A stretch of 64,000 bases of DNA. Source: Nocardioides aromaticivorans. Its GTDB lineage: Bacteria; Actinomycetota; Actinomycetes; Propionibacteriales; Nocardioidaceae. The position numbers and the translations under genes are program-made. A model generated the notes under the pieces. The model was not told the origin of the DNA. It made no database searches and was given only the letters and a program-made list of their open reading frames with translations. The stretch's first letter is position 1. Each line of letters opens with the position of its first letter. The stretch covers positions 3,286,001 through 3,350,000 of the forward strand of contig NZ_JACBZM010000001.1 in assembly GCF_013408525.1 (NCBI RefSeq), written 5' to 3'. Below are positions 61,541 through 64,000 of this stretch, in pieces.

Positions 61541-62663
61541 GGTGCTGCCCCAGTTGCTCGCCTGGTGGGAGGCCGGCGAGAGCGTCGGCATGGGGACCGT
61601 CATCGCCACCTTCCGCTCCGCCCCGCGCCCGCCGGGCGCGTCGATGCTGGTCGGTCCGGACGCGTCCGCGGTCGGCTCGGTCTCGGGCGGTTGCGTCGAG
61701 GGCGCCGTGTACGACGTCGCGCAGTCCGTCGCCGCGTCCGGCGTCCCCGAGCTGCACCGCTACGGCGTCTCCGACGACGACGCCTTCGCCGTCGGCCTGA
61801 CCTGCGGCGGGATCCTCGACGTCTACGTCGAGAAGGTCAGCCGGGAGACCTTCCCCGAGCTCGGTGAGGTCGCGGCCGACATCGAGGCCGGCCGGCCGGT
61901 CGCGGTCGCCACCGTGGTCGACCACCCGGACCCGTCGTACGTCGGCCGGCGGGTGCTCATCCGCCCGGACGCCGACCTCGACGGCGGCCTCAGCGGCAGC
62001 CTCGGCAGCGCGCGGATCGACGCCGCCGTCCACGACGACGCCCTCGGCCTGCTCGCCGCCGGGCACAACGGCACCCTGTCCTACGGCCCCGACGGCGAGC
62101 GCCGGGGTGAGGGGCTGCGGGTGTTCGTGTGGGCGTTCGCGCCCGCCCCGCGGCTGCTGGTCTTCGGTGCGATCGACTTCGCCGCCGCCGTCGCGCGGGT
62201 CGGCGGCTTCCTCGGCTACCGGGTGACCGTCTGCGACGCCCGGCCGGTCTTCGCCACCACGAGCCGCTTCCCGGGCGCCGACGAGGTCGTCGTCGACTGG
62301 CCACACCGCTACCTGCAGGCCGAGCAGGAGGCCGGCCGGATCGACGGGCGCACCGTCATCACGGTGCTGACCCACGACCCGAAGTTCGACGTCCCGCTGC
62401 TCGAGGTGGCCCTGCGCCTGCCCGAGGTCGGGTACGTCGGGGCGATGGGCTCGCGTCGTACCCACGACGACCGGATGGAGCGGCTGCGCGAGGCCGGCGT
62501 CAGCGAGGCGGAGCTGCGGCGGCTGCACAGCCCCATCGGCCTCGACCTCGGTGCGCGCACCCCGGAGGAGACCGCGATCAGCATCGCCGCGGAGATCGTG
62601 GCCGGGCGCTGGGGAGGATCGGGGGAGCCGCTCGCCGAGCGCGAGGGCCGGATCCACGCGTAG
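61533..62663 (+). CDS. XdhC/CoxF-family protein
   Basis: A 376-residue XdhC/CoxI-type protein: the N-terminal CoxI domain has TFRSAPRPPGASMLVGPDA and GSVSGGCVEGAVYD, the middle is LTCGGILDVYVE (Cys), and the C-terminal Rossmann domain reads LLVFGAIDFAAAVARVGGFL with GYVGAMGSRRTHDDRMERL. XdhC binds and sulfurates the molybdenum cofactor before insertion. It overlaps coxE by 8 bp. It completes a MobA-MoxR-VWA-XdhC maturation set. Confidence 0.9.
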   Translation: MREVLPQLLAWWEAGESVGMGTVIATFRSAPRPPGASMLVGPDASAVGSVSGGCVEGAVYDVAQSVAASGVPELHRYGVSDDDAFAVGLTCGGILDVYVEKVSRETFPELGEVAADIEAGRPVAVATVVDHPDPSYVGRRVLIRPDADLDGGLSGSLGSARIDAAVHDDALGLLAAGHNGTLSYGPDGERRGEGLRVFVWAFAPAPRLLVFGAIDFAAAVARVGGFLGYRVTVCDARPVFATTSRFPGADEVVVDWPHRYLQAEQEAGRIDGRTVITVLTHDPKFDVPLLEVALRLPEVGYVGAMGSRRTHDDRMERLREAGVSEAELRRLHSPIGLDLGARTPEETAISIAAEIVAGRWGGSGEPLAEREGRIHA

Positions 62664-62720
62664 GCGCCCTACCTCCGAAGGGGAGTGATCACCGTCACAC
62701 CCCGGGAGTAGTGTGCTGGC

Positions 62721-63962
62721 ATGGACGAGCTCCAGGAGCGGCGGAGGGCTGCGCTCTCGGCGTGGACCACCTTCGTCGAGCAGGGCGACCGCGCGGCGCC
62801 GCTCGTGCGCCCGGAGATCCGGGACAGCTGGGAGCGGTCCGGCGCGGTCGTCGCCCGCGACGTCGTCGAGGCGCCGCTGGCCGACGAGTCGGAGACCCGC
62901 TCGTTCTGGCAGGGCTCGCCGCTCCAGGTCGCCGTCGAGCGGGTCGAGGACGAGCTGCGCCGTACGGCCGAGGACGGCGACCTGGTGCTCGCCGTCACCG
63001 ACCCGGACACCCGCGTGCTGTGGACCTACGGCGGCCGGGTGATGCGCCGCAAGGCCGAGACCGTCAACTTCGTGATGGGCGGGCGCTGGGACGACCAGTC
63101 GGTCGGCACCAACGCCCTCGACCTCGCCAACCGGCTCGACCGGCCCGCGATGGTGTTCAGCGCCGAGCACTACGCGCCGATCGTGCACAACTGGGTCTGC
63201 TGGGCGGCGCCCGTGCACGACCCGGTCAGCGGTGCCAAGCTCGGCGTGCTCGACATCTCGACCACCTGGGACCGCACCCACCCGATCGGCCTCGCCACCG
63301 CGCGGGTGCTGGCCCGACTGGTCGAGCAGGCCCTGCCCCGCACCCAGCAGTACCTCCACGAGGCCGCCCCCGGCGACGAGCTGGTCGAGCCCGGTCTCGT
63401 CCTCAGCCTGCTCGGCACCGCCGAGGCCCGGATCGACGGCCAGCGCCTCCTGCTCAACCGCCGGCAGACCGAGATCCTCGCCCTGCTCGCGTTGCACCCC
63501 GACGGGCTCTCCCTCGACCAGCTCCACGCGATGCTCTACGGCGATCACGCGGTCACCTTCTCCACCCTCAAGGCCGAGGTCTCCCACCTGCGCCACGCCC
63601 TCGCCGGCCAGCTCGCGTCGCGGCCCTACCGCCTGCTGATGCCGATCGCCACCGACGTCGACCACGTGCTCGGCCTGCTCCGCCGCGGCGAGGTCGCGGC
63701 CGCCGTCGAGGCCTACGGCGGCGACCTCCTCCCCGGCACCGAGAGCCCGGCCCTCGTCGAGATGGGCGAGTACGTCGCCGTCGCCGTCCGCGAGGCGCTG
63801 CTGGCCGACCCCCAGCCCGACGCCGTCCTGCACTACGCCGAGCTGGCGCCGTACGACACCGCGGTGCTGGAGGCCTGCCTCGCCCGCCTCGCCCTCGACG
63901 GTCGTGTCGCCCACCCCTCGGTCCCGTTGCTGAAGGCGCGGTTGGCGGTCGCCGACGTCTGA
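62721..63962 (+). CDS. GAF-domain transcriptional regulator with C-terminal winged helix
   Basis: A 413-residue regulator. Residues ~20-215 are an AcoR-like GAF sensor (PEIRDSWERSGAVVARDVVE, NFVMGGRWDDQSVGTNALDL, WVCWAAPVHDPVSGAKLGVL). Instead of a sigma-54-activating AAA+ domain, residues ~240-320 look like a winged-helix DNA-binding domain (LLLNRRQTEILALLALHPDG, ALYG-type MLYGDHAVTFSTLKAEVSHL), and a helical C-terminus follows. Leaderless promoter TAGTGT (62709-62714). It probably senses an alcohol- or aldehyde-type effector; target genes may lie beyond the window. Confidence 0.78.
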   Translation: MDELQERRRAALSAWTTFVEQGDRAAPLVRPEIRDSWERSGAVVARDVVEAPLADESETRSFWQGSPLQVAVERVEDELRRTAEDGDLVLAVTDPDTRVLWTYGGRVMRRKAETVNFVMGGRWDDQSVGTNALDLANRLDRPAMVFSAEHYAPIVHNWVCWAAPVHDPVSGAKLGVLDISTTWDRTHPIGLATARVLARLVEQALPRTQQYLHEAAPGDELVEPGLVLSLLGTAEARIDGQRLLLNRRQTEILALLALHPDGLSLDQLHAMLYGDHAVTFSTLKAEVSHLRHALAGQLASRPYRLLMPIATDVDHVLGLLRRGEVAAAVEAYGGDLLPGTESPALVEMGEYVAVAVREALLADPQPDAVLHYAELAPYDTAVLEACLARLALDGRVAHPSVPLLKARLAVADV

Positions 63963-63965
63963 CCC

Positions 63966-63992
63966 GGTGGTCGAGGAGGTCGCGCAGCGACC
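63966..63992 (+). repeat. dispersed hairpin repeat, partial copy at window end
   Basis: GGTGGTCGAGGAGGTC followed by GCGCAGCGACC, the first 27 bp of the same repeat as at 10290 and 11526. It starts 3 bp after the stop of the GAF regulator. Confidence 0.75.
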
Positions 63993-64000
63993 TCGGTGGT

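Overview
The window is very GC-rich, dense double-strand-coding DNA from an actinobacterium, most likely Nocardioides or a close relative (family-level confidence moderate). Pointers are the coproporphyrin-type haem genes (hemE, hemY, hemQ), DUF3000, DUF3263 and LytR-C proteins, separate PolD/LigC repair proteins as in mycobacteria, an ECF sigma/DGPF pair, GroEL ending in a Gly-Met tail, GTG/TTG starts, and many leaderless promoters (TANNNT-like box 6-7 nt before the start codon).

Layout. 1-5.3 kb: 3' part of a solute-binding protein, RNase D, DUF3000, hemE and a NYN-domain protein. 5.4-14.7 kb: a LysR regulator and a C1-organosulfur operon (SfnG, three acyl-CoA-dehydrogenase-fold flavin monooxygenases, an SsuD/MsuD-type luciferase-like enzyme, an FMN reductase and a transporter) that reads as dimethylsulfone to methanesulfinate to methanesulfonate to sulfite. 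14.6-23.6 kb: DUF4349 lipoprotein, hemY, a membrane protein with a NarL-type two-component system, hemQ, a Cys-rich leader peptide followed by cysteine dioxygenase and rhodanese, a lipoprotein and msrB. 23.7-28.1 kb: Zur-box-controlled zinc chaperone AztD, PolD-type polymerase, two small genes and LigC. 28.2-32.4 kb: EamA exporter, then a DUF6421/SDR/threonine aldolase operon under a perfect operator, and tRNA-Thr(TGT). 32.6-40.4 kb: pdxY, a GMC oxidoreductase/aldehyde dehydrogenase pair behind a KstR-like site, Hsp20/MerR, a DODA dioxygenase, a Cys/Ser-rich protein and ung. 40.8-49.6 kb: PLP decarboxylase, MFS transporter, PHA-type hydrolase, otsA, Gfo/Idh oxidoreductase, DUF3263, LytR-C, an 81-bp tandem array and otsB. 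49.6-58.9 kb: a SAM riboswitch in front of a ThrC-like enzyme and a ubiquitin-like sulfur carrier, an ECF sigma/DGPF pair, acyl-CoA synthetase, OsmC, SGNH hydrolase, ATP-grasp enzyme and CIRCE-controlled groEL. 58.9-64 kb: MobA-like, MoxR, CoxE and CoxF-type molybdoenzyme maturation genes and a GAF-winged-helix regulator.

Sulfur metabolism is the recurring theme: organosulfur desulfurisation, cysteine oxidation with a probable cysteine-sensing leader, methionine sulfoxide repair, and a SAM-controlled PLP enzyme/sulfur-carrier pair that may make homocysteine rather than threonine. The DNA also carries several repeat families: paired REP-like hairpins, a 38-40 bp dispersed hairpin repeat (one copy read as protein), a 121-bp palindrome, and 18-bp and 81-bp tandem arrays. 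I see no prophage, insertion sequence or CRISPR array.
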